Assembly (NCBI RefSeq): GCF_006540305.1
Contig: NZ_BJOR01000002.1
Span: 558,001 to 622,000, forward strand
DNA length: 64,000 nt
Direction of reading: 5' to 3'
DNA from: Streptomyces sp. 6-11-2
GTDB taxonomy: Bacteria > Actinomycetota > Actinomycetes > Streptomycetales > Streptomycetaceae
The notes beneath the pieces are model-generated. The model saw only the letters and a program-made list of their open reading frames with translations, searched no databases and had not been told where the DNA came from. The translations under genes were made by a program, and so were the position numbers. Of this stretch, positions 16,240-24,219 are shown piece after piece (positions within the stretch are counted from its first letter, which is position 1; every line of letters starts with the position of its first letter).

Positions 16240-18060
16240 TCAGTTGAGGGACTTGACGGCTGCCTCGGCGACGGCCGGTGCGGGCTGCTCCTTGCGGCGG
16301 GTGAACGACGGCAGCGCGGGCGGGGTGAGGAAGCCTTCGGCGCGGGCGCTGGCGATGCCGATGCGCGGGATGTCCGCGTTCTTGGCGAAGAGTAGGAAGC
16401 GGGGCTCCCAGACCGGCCGGTACTTGGCGTTGGCCCGGTACAGGGACTCGATCTGCCACCAGCGGGAGAAGAAGGTGAGGACCGAGCGCCACAGCCGCAG
16501 CACCGGCCCGGCGCCCAGCCGCGCCCCGCGTTCGAAGACCGAGCGGAACATGGCGAAGTTGAGCGAGACCCGCTGTACGTCGATCTCCGCACCACGCAGC
16601 AGCAGTTCGACGACCATGAACTCCATCAGGCCGTTCTCGGAGTCGCGGTCGCGGCGCATCAGGTCCAGGGACAGCCCCTGCTCGCCCCACGGTACGAAGC
16701 TCAGCAGCGCGCGCGGCCGGCCGTCGGCGTCGCGGCACTCCAGCATCACGCAGCGGGCGTCGGCGGGATCGCCGAGCCGCCCGAGCGCCATGGAGAAGCC
16801 GCGTTCGGTGGCGCCGTCGCGCCAGGCGTCGGCCAGCTCGACGAGCCGGGCCATCTCGTCGTCGGGGATGTCCTCGTGCCGGCGCAAGCACACGGTGTAG
16901 CCGGCCCTGCGGACCCGGTTGTGGGCCTGTCGTACGACGCGCATGGCGCGCCCTTCGAGGCTGAAGTCGGCGACGTCGACGATGGCCTCGTCGCCCAGTT
17001 CGAGGGCGTCCAGGCCGTGCCGGGCGTAGATGGTGCCGGCGTCCTCGCTCGCGCCCATCACGGCGGGTGTCCAGGCGTGCCGGCGGGCCTCGGCCAGCCA
17101 GGCGTCGATGGCGCCGGGCCAGGCTTCGGGGTCGCCGATGGGGTCGCCGGAGGCGAGGCTGACGCCGCCGACGACGCGGTAGGTGACGGCGGCCTTGCCG
17201 GTGGGGGAGAAGATGGCGGCCTTGTCGCGGCGCAGCGCGAAGTAGCCCAGGGAGTCGCGCTCGCCGTGCCTGTCGAGCAGCTCCCGCAGCTGCTTCTCGT
17301 CCTCCTCGCCGAGCAGGGCACGGCCGCGGGGGGAACGGAAGCAGGCGTAGAGGACGAGCAGGAAGGTGGCCGCCATCAGGACGTTGATGACGATGTCGAC
17401 CCAGCGGGGCGCGTGCACGTCGGGGACGCGGTCGGCGAGCGGTCCGACGCTGACGCCGCGCAGCAGGGCGTAGAAGAGCTTCTCGGCGAGGGAGGCGCCG
17501 CCGTGCGCCTTGTTCGTGATGTCGACCAGCCAGGTGCCGATGGAGCCGGTGACGAGGATGCCGCCGGCTCCGACGGCGAGTGCGAGTCTGGGGTTGGAGC
17601 GGTCGCCGATGGCGTGGAACTCGCGCCGGCCGATCAGCAGCGCGGCCACGAAGAGGCCGGTGAGCGCGGCGGACACCCAGTTGAAGACGTGGTCCTGGTA
17701 CCGGTCCTGGGTCAGCGCGAGGACGTAGAGCGCGAACAGGGGTCCGGCGAGCAGCAGGTTGAACACCCAGGCCGCCCGCTTCCGGCGTCGCATCACCATG
17801 GCCAGGAACAGTGCGAGCGCCGCCGAGACCAGGCCGGCGGTGGCCAGGTACGGCGTGAAGAACCCGCCCCCGTTGTGCTCGTGGACCTCCTCGCGGAACG
17901 GCAGCGAGACCACGGCGACGATGTTGAGCAAAGCGAGCAGCCGCAGGTACCAGACGGTGGCCGAGGCGGCGCGGGGCCCCAGCCGGGGGCCGGGGGAGGA
18001 GGGCGTGGCGTCGCGGGAACCGGGCTGCGGGGGGACGAGGGCCGACTTCTGTATGGGCAT
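16240..18060 (-). CDS. DUF2156 / MprF-like phosphatidylglycerol lysyltransferase-domain membrane protein
   Basis: A 606-aa protein. The N-terminal third has about six transmembrane helices (for example YLRLLALLNIVAVVSLPF, YLATAGLVSAALALFLAMVM, VFNLLLAGPLFALYVLAL, VDIVINVLMAATFLLVLYAC). The rest is a cytosolic DUF2156 domain: DSLGYFALRRDKAAIFSPTG, GGVSLASGDPIGDPEAWPGA and ENGLMEFMVVELLLRGAEID, as in the C-terminal domain of MprF and in LysX-type proteins. These enzymes transfer an amino acid from aminoacyl-tRNA to phosphatidylglycerol or act on related substrates. The acceptor here is unknown. The ATG at 18060 has GAGGTGAC upstream; a longer start at 18093 is possible. Confidence 0.8.
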   Translation of the reverse strand: MPIQKSALVPPQPGSRDATPSSPGPRLGPRAASATVWYLRLLALLNIVAVVSLPFREEVHEHNGGGFFTPYLATAGLVSAALALFLAMVMRRRKRAAWVFNLLLAGPLFALYVLALTQDRYQDHVFNWVSAALTGLFVAALLIGRREFHAIGDRSNPRLALAVGAGGILVTGSIGTWLVDITNKAHGGASLAEKLFYALLRGVSVGPLADRVPDVHAPRWVDIVINVLMAATFLLVLYACFRSPRGRALLGEEDEKQLRELLDRHGERDSLGYFALRRDKAAIFSPTGKAAVTYRVVGGVSLASGDPIGDPEAWPGAIDAWLAEARRHAWTPAVMGASEDAGTIYARHGLDALELGDEAIVDVADFSLEGRAMRVVRQAHNRVRRAGYTVCLRRHEDIPDDEMARLVELADAWRDGATERGFSMALGRLGDPADARCVMLECRDADGRPRALLSFVPWGEQGLSLDLMRRDRDSENGLMEFMVVELLLRGAEIDVQRVSLNFAMFRSVFERGARLGAGPVLRLWRSVLTFFSRWWQIESLYRANAKYRPVWEPRFLLFAKNADIPRIGIASARAEGFLTPPALPSFTRRKEQPAPAVAEAAVKSLN

Positions 18061-18246
18061 GGGTGACACGTCACCTCGAGAGGACCGGTGCAAACGGAGT
18101 GGACAGCGAGCGGACAGCCGAGAGTGGAGTGCTCGCCGCGCCCCCCTGTCGCTGGCCCTACGCCTTGTAGGGTAACGGGGTCTGGCGAGCTGGGCCGGCC
18201 GCCCACCACTGTTGCGGGGAAAGGTAAGGAACGGGTGCGCGGGCCC

Positions 18247-18582
18247 TTACTCGCCGGAGGCGGGCATGGGATCGGTGCCGCCGGCGGAGTCGCAGCCGCC
18301 CCCGAGGGCCGCCGCCCGTCTGCGGGACGCCGTCAGCAGCCACGCCAGGTTGCCGACCGCGGCGCCTGCCGCCACCGTGGCGGCGATCACTCCCGCCGTG
18401 GCGAAACCGTTGAACAGATGGGGGCGTGGGTTGAGGATGTGCAGTCCGAAACCGCACAGCTGGTAGACCCCGACGGCCGCGATCGTCAGGCTCATGACGA
18501 CCAGCGCGACGGTCGGCCCAAGCCCGCCCTCGGCCTCCTCCCCGGGCGACGCGACCGGCCCCGGATAATGCGCTTCCTGCAT
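18247..18582 (-). CDS. small membrane protein, two helices
   Basis: A 111-aa protein with two transmembrane segments (VALVVMSLTIAAVGVYQL and GVIAATVAAGAAVGNLAWLL) separated by a short loop. The N-terminus is acidic (GEEAEGG), and the tail is Gly/Ala-rich. There is no recognised domain. It lies on the same strand upstream of the DUF2156 gene, about 190 bases away. The ATG at 18582 follows GGGATCCC; the ribosome-binding site is weak. Confidence 0.5.
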   Translation of the reverse strand: MQEAHYPGPVASPGEEAEGGLGPTVALVVMSLTIAAVGVYQLCGFGLHILNPRPHLFNGFATAGVIAATVAAGAAVGNLAWLLTASRRRAAALGGGCDSAGGTDPMPASGE

Positions 18583-19001
18583 GGGATCCCCTGTGGACGG
18601 TTGGATGGCGAGCCGGACCCTGCAGTACGTAGTGCTGGAGCCGCGGGCGAAACCGGCAGTCGTTGCGGCGAGGCGACGTTGCCCTTGCCGAAAACTCATC
18701 CGTGCAGGTCGCGGCCGTGCTGGCATGCTCTGCGCAGACGAGGCCTCTCGGCGAGCCTGTGTCTGGAGGCAGTCCGGCGTGCGCAGCACACCCCGGACTG
18801 GGCCCCGCCCCTCGCGCACCTTCGCCAGCACCCACCCCGAAGGCCGGCGCTCCCCGAGCACCTCGCGCAAGGCGTGGCTGGACGCCGAGTTGGCGGCGCA
18901 GCACCGCGGCCTCGTGACGCAGCGCGAGCAGCACGTTCACCGACACACCCGCCCCGGCAGAACAGGCTCTGTCCGCAGACCCGGCCTCCGAGGCTGCGGC
19001 C
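18583..19001. other. decayed stretch upstream of tap
   Basis: About 420 bases. Around 18890-18960 the minus strand reads NVLLALRHEAAVLRRQLG, the start motif of a common Streptomyces integrase/transposase, with nothing recognisable after it. No helix-turn-helix coding sequence is seen on the plus strand before tap. The stretch also holds the tap promoter and a weak ribosome-binding site (CGAGG) before the ATG at 19002. Confidence 0.4.
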
Positions 19002-20882
19002 ATGACTGCACACGAGAACACCCAGACCGCCCCCGCTCCCGCCGCTGCTCCGCAGGCCGCGCCACATCCGGCGCGCACCACCAGGAGCACGTCGACGTCG
19101 CGCCGCCCGGGCGCGAAGAAGGCGGCCCCGGCTGGCACTCCGGCAGGCGGCAGCGACCCGCGCTTCGAGAACGGACCGCTCGCGGTCGTCGACGTCGAAG
19201 ACGGGCAGGTGCTGGCGTACTGCACCGGCGGCCTGGTCCTGGACGTGCCCGCCAAGAGCATCCCGGCCCTGGTGGACTGGACGCTGCGCGAGGCAAAGTT
19301 CGGTCAGCCGAAGCTCTCGGGCCCGGGCAAGGACGCCGACCCGCTGCTCGTCCTCACCGAGGCCGCGCTGGAGCGCTACGGCCTCCCGACCGCGCTCACG
19401 GAGGAGGAGCGGCTTGCCGGGCGCCTGCCGGAGGGCCACAAGGTGATCAAGCAGCTGGCCCGCGCGGAGTGGAAGCTGACCAAGCGCGGCTTCGGGCCGT
19501 GGGCGCGCATCTACCGCCCGGCGCAGGGTTCAGAGCGGGCCTGCGTTCAGCTGTGCATCCCGTCGTGGCACGTGCTGGACAACCGGCACTGGGGCGAGGC
19601 CGGGCAGCTCCCGCCGGCCGAACTCGCCCGCGTGCTGGGCGTCTACGCGTCCCGGGTGATGACGCCGCGCGGTTCCACCGCCGTCACCGGGCTGGAGCTG
19701 ATGACCGCGCTGCACCCGGCGACCCGGGCCTCCGAGCCGGACGCCGACGGTAAGCGGCACTCCGAGCACAACCCCGGCTCGCTGGGCAAGGACCCGGTGG
19801 ACTGCGCGCCGTGCGAGGCCCCGGACGGCCACCCGCTACTCAAGGACCTGCCGCGCTTCCACGTCCGCGGTCCGGCGGAGAAGCTGTTCGAGGAGGCGTA
19901 CGACTGGGCGCGGCCGATGACGGATGCCGAGTGCACTCTGCGGCACCTGGTCGGCATCGACGTGAACATGGCTTTCGCGGCGGGCGCCAACGGGCTGCCC
20001 GTTGGTCTCGGAGCGCCGACGCACGTCACGAACCCGGCCTTTGACCTGAAGTTGCCCGGCTCGTGGCTGGTGGACCTGTCGCACGTCGACCTGTCGAAGG
20101 TGAAGGTCGGCAAGGAGTGGGTGGAGCTGGACGGCTCGCTGCTGCCCAGCCCATTCACACCCAAGGGAGAGCGGCCCGAGGGGCCGGCCTGGTACGCGAC
20201 GCCCACCGTGGCGTACGCGGTGGAGCTCGGCTACGAGGTGCGGCCGGTGGAGGCGTGGGTGCGGCAGGAGAACGGCCGCTACCTGGACGGCTGGTACAAC
20301 CGCCTGCGCGACGCCTACCTCGCCACGATGGCCGACCTCGGCGTCGACGCCAACCTTGCGCCGGCCGACTTCCTCGCGGCGATGGACGGCTACAAGGACC
20401 GTGACCCGGAGCTGGCGATCGTCGTCTCGGCGATCAAGGCGACGGTCAAGGGCGGACTGGGCAAGCTGCGCGAGCGTCCGCGCGGGGAGGGCTGGCGGCC
20501 GGGTGAGCCGTGGCGGGCCCTGTCCCGCCCGACGTGGCGGCCGGACATCCGCGCGGCGGTCATCTCCCGCACCCGCATCAACCTGCACCGCAAGATCGTG
20601 AAGCACGCGGCGTTGACCGGGCAGTACCCTGTCGCGATTCTGTCCGACTGCGTCGTCTACGCGGCCGACGGCACCTCGCCGCTGGACTTCCTGCCCTACC
20701 GGGACGGCAAGCCGCTGCCCGGCGGCTTCAAGCTCGGCATCAACCCCGGCCTGGTCAAGCACGAGGGCACCCAGACCGTCCTATGGGGCGAAGAGGTCCG
20801 CGAGCGGTTCAACGCCCCAGAGCTCAACCTCGCCCGGTACATCAAGGACGGCACCGTCACCGACGTCGACAACGGAGAGTAG
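19002..20882 (+). CDS. tap: telomere-associated protein Tap
   Basis: A 626-aa protein that, in Streptomyces, binds the folded 3' overhang of the telomere and recruits the terminal protein for end patching of linear DNA. The assignment rests on the family-like body (RFENGPLAVVDVEDGQVLAY, VPSKS-like VPAKSIPALVDWTLREAKFG, CIPSWHVLDNRHWGEAGQLP, VGIDVNMAFAAGANGLPVGL, SRTRINLHRKIVKHAALTGQ, YPVAILSDCVVYAADGTSPL) and on tpg lying 9 bases downstream. The first 50 residues are a low-complexity Ala/Thr/Pro linker. As I recall, Tap proteins are about 740 aa with an N-terminal helix-turn-helix, and that domain is absent here. The gene may be 5'-truncated or start elsewhere. Confidence 0.88.
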   Translation: MTAHENTQTAPAPAAAPQAAPHPARTTRSTSTSRRPGAKKAAPAGTPAGGSDPRFENGPLAVVDVEDGQVLAYCTGGLVLDVPAKSIPALVDWTLREAKFGQPKLSGPGKDADPLLVLTEAALERYGLPTALTEEERLAGRLPEGHKVIKQLARAEWKLTKRGFGPWARIYRPAQGSERACVQLCIPSWHVLDNRHWGEAGQLPPAELARVLGVYASRVMTPRGSTAVTGLELMTALHPATRASEPDADGKRHSEHNPGSLGKDPVDCAPCEAPDGHPLLKDLPRFHVRGPAEKLFEEAYDWARPMTDAECTLRHLVGIDVNMAFAAGANGLPVGLGAPTHVTNPAFDLKLPGSWLVDLSHVDLSKVKVGKEWVELDGSLLPSPFTPKGERPEGPAWYATPTVAYAVELGYEVRPVEAWVRQENGRYLDGWYNRLRDAYLATMADLGVDANLAPADFLAAMDGYKDRDPELAIVVSAIKATVKGGLGKLRERPRGEGWRPGEPWRALSRPTWRPDIRAAVISRTRINLHRKIVKHAALTGQYPVAILSDCVVYAADGTSPLDFLPYRDGKPLPGGFKLGINPGLVKHEGTQTVLWGEEVRERFNAPELNLARYIKDGTVTDVDNGE

Positions 20883-20891
20883 GAGTAGGCG

Positions 20892-21449
20892 ATGAGCCTG
20901 TTCGGGGACGGCCTGGACGCCGCGGTGCAGAAGGCGTTCACCCGCCCGGCACCCAAGAGCGCGCCCACGCAGATGCGCTACCTGGTCAAGCAGCTCAAGA
21001 GCACCAAGGCCGTTGCCCAGATGCTGCGGATCTCCCAGCGCACCGTCGAGCGGTACGTGAAAGACCAGATCAAGAAGCCGCGCCCCGATCTCGCCGCGCG
21101 CCTGGAGCGCGAGGTGAAGAAGCGGTGGCAGCCGCAGATCAGGGCCAAGGCCCGGCAGACGGCGGCGACCACGGGCGGCATCGTCATCGACACCCGCGCC
21201 CGCCTCGGCTACACCGCGCCGATCGGCTCCACGGACCAGGACCGCATCCGGCACCTGACCGTCGCCCTGCCACCCCGCTACGCCGCCCGCCTCTTCGACG
21301 CCCAGCAGGCCGGCGCCAGCGAACAGCAGCTGCGGGAAATCGCCGCCGAAGCACTCAAGGAGGTGTACTTCCAGGACAGCGGCCGCCGCGCCGGCAGCCT
21401 GGAAGAGGTCCGGTTCACGGACATCGAGCACCTGGAGTTCGACCTGTAG
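20892..21449 (+). CDS. tpg: telomere terminal protein Tpg
   Basis: A 185-aa protein, matching the ~184 aa of Streptomyces Tpg, the protein covalently attached to the 5' ends of linear replicons that primes end synthesis. It begins MSLFGDGLDAAVQKAFTRPA, which is diagnostic. Residues about 41-58 (VAQMLRISQRTVERYVKD) form a helix-turn-helix. RLGYTAPIGSTDQDRIRHLT and LKEVYFQDSGRRAGSLEEVR, plus the terminal FTDIEHLEFDL, are family-typical. An AGGAG lies 5' of the ATG. It is in an operon with tap and is followed by a perfect hairpin terminator. Confidence 0.95.
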   Translation: MSLFGDGLDAAVQKAFTRPAPKSAPTQMRYLVKQLKSTKAVAQMLRISQRTVERYVKDQIKKPRPDLAARLEREVKKRWQPQIRAKARQTAATTGGIVIDTRARLGYTAPIGSTDQDRIRHLTVALPPRYAARLFDAQQAGASEQQLREIAAEALKEVYFQDSGRRAGSLEEVRFTDIEHLEFDL

Positions 21450-21470
21450 CAGCCGCTCCCCGAACAGCCC

Positions 21471-21500
21471 GCGAGCCCGGACCGATCGGTCCGGGCTCGC
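21471..21500 (+). terminator. perfect hairpin terminator of tap-tpg
   Basis: A completely palindromic 30-base sequence: GCGAGCCCGGACC, then the central GATC, then GGTCCGGGCTCGC. It lies 21 bases after the tpg stop. Confidence 0.8.
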
Positions 21501-21558
21501 TCGTGCATCCGCGGAAAAACAGATGCTCATGCACGCGATACCGTGCTCGACCCACGTC

Positions 21559-22620
21559 CTACTCCGGAGGCGGCGTCACCAGCTTCGCAGCGCTGGGGTC
21601 GACGTCCGCTGCACAGGTCAGGGTCGGCAGGTCGCGGTCGAGCAGGCCGTTCATTTCGATGGCCACCCGGCTGAGGAGATGGGCGGCCTGTACGGACTGG
21701 CCGTCGGCGACGGCGGCGTAGAACCGGGCGGCATAGGTGATGGCGTCGACATCGCCGATGGTGTCGGACATTCCGATGGCGAAAGGCACAGTGTCGACCA
21801 GCTTCCCGGTCTGGGCCGCGGAGTGGCAGGAGTTGAGCAGGACCAGCAGCGGCTTGTCGTCCACGGCGGCGATGGCCCGGGCGAAGGCGCCGGCGCTGAC
21901 GATGGCACTTTCGTGGAAGCCGTCCTCGTCTTTCTCGAAAGCGATCAGGTCCTGCGTGCTGTGACCGGAGAAATGCACGACGTGGGGACGGAACCGTGTC
22001 AGCGCATCCAGGAAGACGTCCGCCGTAGCGGCCGGGTGGAGATCCAGTTCGACAAGGTCCCGATGGGTGGCACTCTGCACGGCCGCACGAATCCTCTGCT
22101 GCTCCCGGCCAACTCGCAGGTCACCGGCAGAAGCGGCCGCCAGCAGCAGCACCCGCAGTTTCTCCGGCTTCGGGGCCCGCAGTTCCCTCAGCACCGTGCG
22201 CACCTGAAACTCTGTCGTCGACAGACGACTCTCGATCTTCTGCTGCTCAGCTGCGGCACGCTGCTCCGTCTTCTGCTGCTCACGCTGGCGAGCCTTCTCC
22301 GCGGCCGCCCGCTCAGCCTGTTCCGCCTTCGCCAGCTTTGCCGACAGGTCAGCTGCCTCCTTGGAGAGCTTGCCCACCTTGGCGCTCCACGTGCTGGCGT
22401 CCTGGCTCGCCTTGTTGGCCTCGTTCTCGTACCGCTGGCCAGCACGCAGCTTGCTGTTGATGGTGCTCTGGCTGCTCGCCTTGGCAGCGGCCGCTTTCTC
22501 CTTCGTAGCCTTCGCACGCTTGTCGGCTTCCCTCTTGCGGAACTCTCCGACCTTCTTCTCCGCGTCAGCGCGAGCCTTGTTCTTCCTGTCCAGCTGGCAC
22601 CGGTAGTAACTGGCGTTCAT
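21559..22620 (-). CDS. CHAT-domain (caspase-like) protease with N-terminal coiled coil
   Basis: A 353-aa protein. Residues about 1-150 are charged and heptad-like (AEKKVGEFRKREADKRAKAT, AAEKARQREQQKTEQRAAAE), a long coiled coil. Residues about 150-350 form a CHAT domain. FRPHVVHFSGHSTQDLIAFE supplies the catalytic His (residue 220) and KPLLVLLNSCHSAAQTGKLV the catalytic Cys (residue 265); VPFAIGMSDTIGDVDAITYA is the typical following segment. CHAT proteases act as effectors in several bacterial immune systems and cell-death pathways. Here there is no adjacent obvious substrate such as a gasdermin. The ATG at 22620 follows AGAGAGG. It is convergent to tpg and divergent from the HNH gene. Confidence 0.88.
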   Translation of the reverse strand: MNASYYRCQLDRKNKARADAEKKVGEFRKREADKRAKATKEKAAAAKASSQSTINSKLRAGQRYENEANKASQDASTWSAKVGKLSKEAADLSAKLAKAEQAERAAAEKARQREQQKTEQRAAAEQQKIESRLSTTEFQVRTVLRELRAPKPEKLRVLLLAAASAGDLRVGREQQRIRAAVQSATHRDLVELDLHPAATADVFLDALTRFRPHVVHFSGHSTQDLIAFEKDEDGFHESAIVSAGAFARAIAAVDDKPLLVLLNSCHSAAQTGKLVDTVPFAIGMSDTIGDVDAITYAARFYAAVADGQSVQAAHLLSRVAIEMNGLLDRDLPTLTCAADVDPSAAKLVTPPPE

Positions 22621-22785
22621 GGGCGTACCTCTCTGCGGTTCCCGTCTCGCCAGGCTATGGTCACCCACTGACAACGCCCCTTCGCCGCTTTCCCACAGCG
22701 TCCTGCGGGTGTGGCGACCAGGCGGGCGGCCCCGTGCGGGTACGCTGAGGCCCGTATGGTCATCGGCGGGAGGCAACGGCAGGTC

Positions 22786-23505
22786 ATGGGGCGTCAGCAG
22801 TGGAGGTGGGGGCAGGGCTTGGCTGTCATGGCCGTCCTCGCGGTGGCCGGCTGCACGGCCGTCGACGATCCGGCGGCACCCCAGGCGAGCGACGCCAAGC
22901 CGTCCGCCTCGCCCTCGGCTGGGGCACCGGGCGGCGAGACCGACACCGGCACGCTGCTGGGCGTGCCGTCGGCTGAGCAGGCCCGTACGGAGCTCGCGGA
23001 GCTGAAGGCGGCGACGCACGGCTCGATGTCCGGTTACAGCCGCGCCAAGTTCCCCCACTGGGCCTCGCAGGGTGAGTCTTGTGACACCCGCGAGACGGTC
23101 CTCAAACGCGACGGCACTAGCGTCACCCGGGACGACGAATGCCGGGCGGTGTCCGGCCGATGGGTGAGCGTGTACGACGACAAGACGTTCACGAACGCCT
23201 CCGACCTCGACATCGACCACATGGTGCCGCTGGCGAACGCCTGGCGCTCCGGCGCGAACATGTGGACGCAGGAGAAGCGGAAAGCCTTCGCGAACGACCT
23301 GACGCACCCGCAGCTGCTTGCCGTCTCCGCCGCCTCGAACCGGTCGAAGGGCGACCAGGGACCGGACGAGTGGCAGCCGCCGTCCAAAACGTACTGGTGC
23401 ACCTACGCGCGCGCCTGGGTGTCGGTGAAGTCCACCTACGAACTGTCGGTGACCGAGAACGAGAAGACCACGCTGACCGACATGCTGGGTACCTGCCCCT
23501 CATGA
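22786..23505 (+). CDS. lipoprotein HNH-family nuclease
   Basis: A 239-aa secreted protein. The N-terminus GLAVMAVLAVAGCTAV has a lipobox (AVAGC), so it is predicted to be lipid-anchored, followed by a Pro/Ser/Ala linker to residue about 60. The nuclease part has DLDIDHMVPLANAWRSGANM (the DxDHMVPLxxAW signature of the HNH/DUF1524-type secreted nucleases) and SAASNRSKGDQGPDEWQPP (the Asn-containing partner motif). Four Cys residues flank the domain (for instance GESCDTRE, DDECRAVS and YWCTYARAW). The ATG at 22786 was chosen because GGGAGG lies 10 bases upstream; 22756 is an alternative. The stop overlaps the start of the next gene (ATGA). Confidence 0.85.
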   Translation: MGRQQWRWGQGLAVMAVLAVAGCTAVDDPAAPQASDAKPSASPSAGAPGGETDTGTLLGVPSAEQARTELAELKAATHGSMSGYSRAKFPHWASQGESCDTRETVLKRDGTSVTRDDECRAVSGRWVSVYDDKTFTNASDLDIDHMVPLANAWRSGANMWTQEKRKAFANDLTHPQLLAVSAASNRSKGDQGPDEWQPPSKTYWCTYARAWVSVKSTYELSVTENEKTTLTDMLGTCPS

Positions 23506-23786
23506 ACGCACACTCCCCACAGCCGGAGCAGCTCGTCAGCAAGGTGAAGGCCGGCCCCGGCGGCGCGATGACGGACGAGGTCGGCGTTATCACCGGCGAT
23601 CTCACCATCGCCACCCGCCTGCTGCCCGACGGGCGCGTCGGCATCGCCATCCAGTACACGGACGCAGACGAGTGGTACGTCCTCACCGGCAGCCCCGTCC
23701 CGGTGCCGCCGGAGGGCCTGGCCGCCTTGCACGAGCAGATCCTGGAACGGGTCCGTCACGGCGGCGGCGCCGAAGCCCCGCGCTGA
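23502..23786 (+). CDS. small protein coupled to the nuclease gene
   Basis: A 94-aa soluble protein whose ATG overlaps the nuclease stop codon (ATGA), implying translational coupling. The sequence includes DEVGVITGDLTIATRLLPDG, RVGIAIQYTDADEWYVLTGS and EGLAALHEQILERVRHGGG. It looks like a small beta-rich fold with a C-terminal helix. I do not recognise it. An immunity or accessory role for the nuclease is only an inference from the coupling. Confidence 0.65.
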   Translation: MNAHSPQPEQLVSKVKAGPGGAMTDEVGVITGDLTIATRLLPDGRVGIAIQYTDADEWYVLTGSPVPVPPEGLAALHEQILERVRHGGGAEAPR

Positions 23787-23959
23787 ACGGGCGAAGTCCC
23801 TCAGGCCACCAGGCCATGACGCCTGCCTCACCCTCCCGGGCGGCATGCCTGTGCCTTCATGCGGGGCGCGGTGAGACCCAGAAGAACTACCGCAGCGAAA
23901 ATTCAGCGCGTGTTCCCATTCCCGAAGTGCCCTCCGAGCGCTCGTAGATACTGACCCCC

Positions 23960-24181
23960 ATGACAGAAGGCTCCGATCCGCAGCACGACGTCACCCACCG
24001 AGCGCCGGTCGGCTCCGTCGACCTCAAGGCGTTCGACGACGACGGCAACTCATACGAGATCCATGCGTGCCACGACTGTCTGCCGTGGCACGCAGAGGTC
24101 GTGATCGTTGCCGGTGAAGTCCTCGTCAGGGAGTGGCATGCCATCGGATGCCCACAGTTCCAGGAGCTCATCCGGGACTGA
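23960..24181 (+). CDS. hypothetical protein, 73 aa
   Basis: Begins MTEGSDPQHDVTHRAPVGSV, with the central part DLKAFDDDGNSYEIHACHDC and the end VLVREWHAIGCPQFQELIRD. Three Cys and several His (ACHDCLPWH) could bind metal. The ribosome-binding site is not strong. It lies 38 bases upstream of the next plus-strand gene and may be co-transcribed with it. I do not recognise it. Confidence 0.45.
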   Translation: MTEGSDPQHDVTHRAPVGSVDLKAFDDDGNSYEIHACHDCLPWHAEVVIVAGEVLVREWHAIGCPQFQELIRD

Positions 24182-24219
24182 GACGGGAATTCATCGCTCA
24201 GGGCCAGGACCCATCCCCG

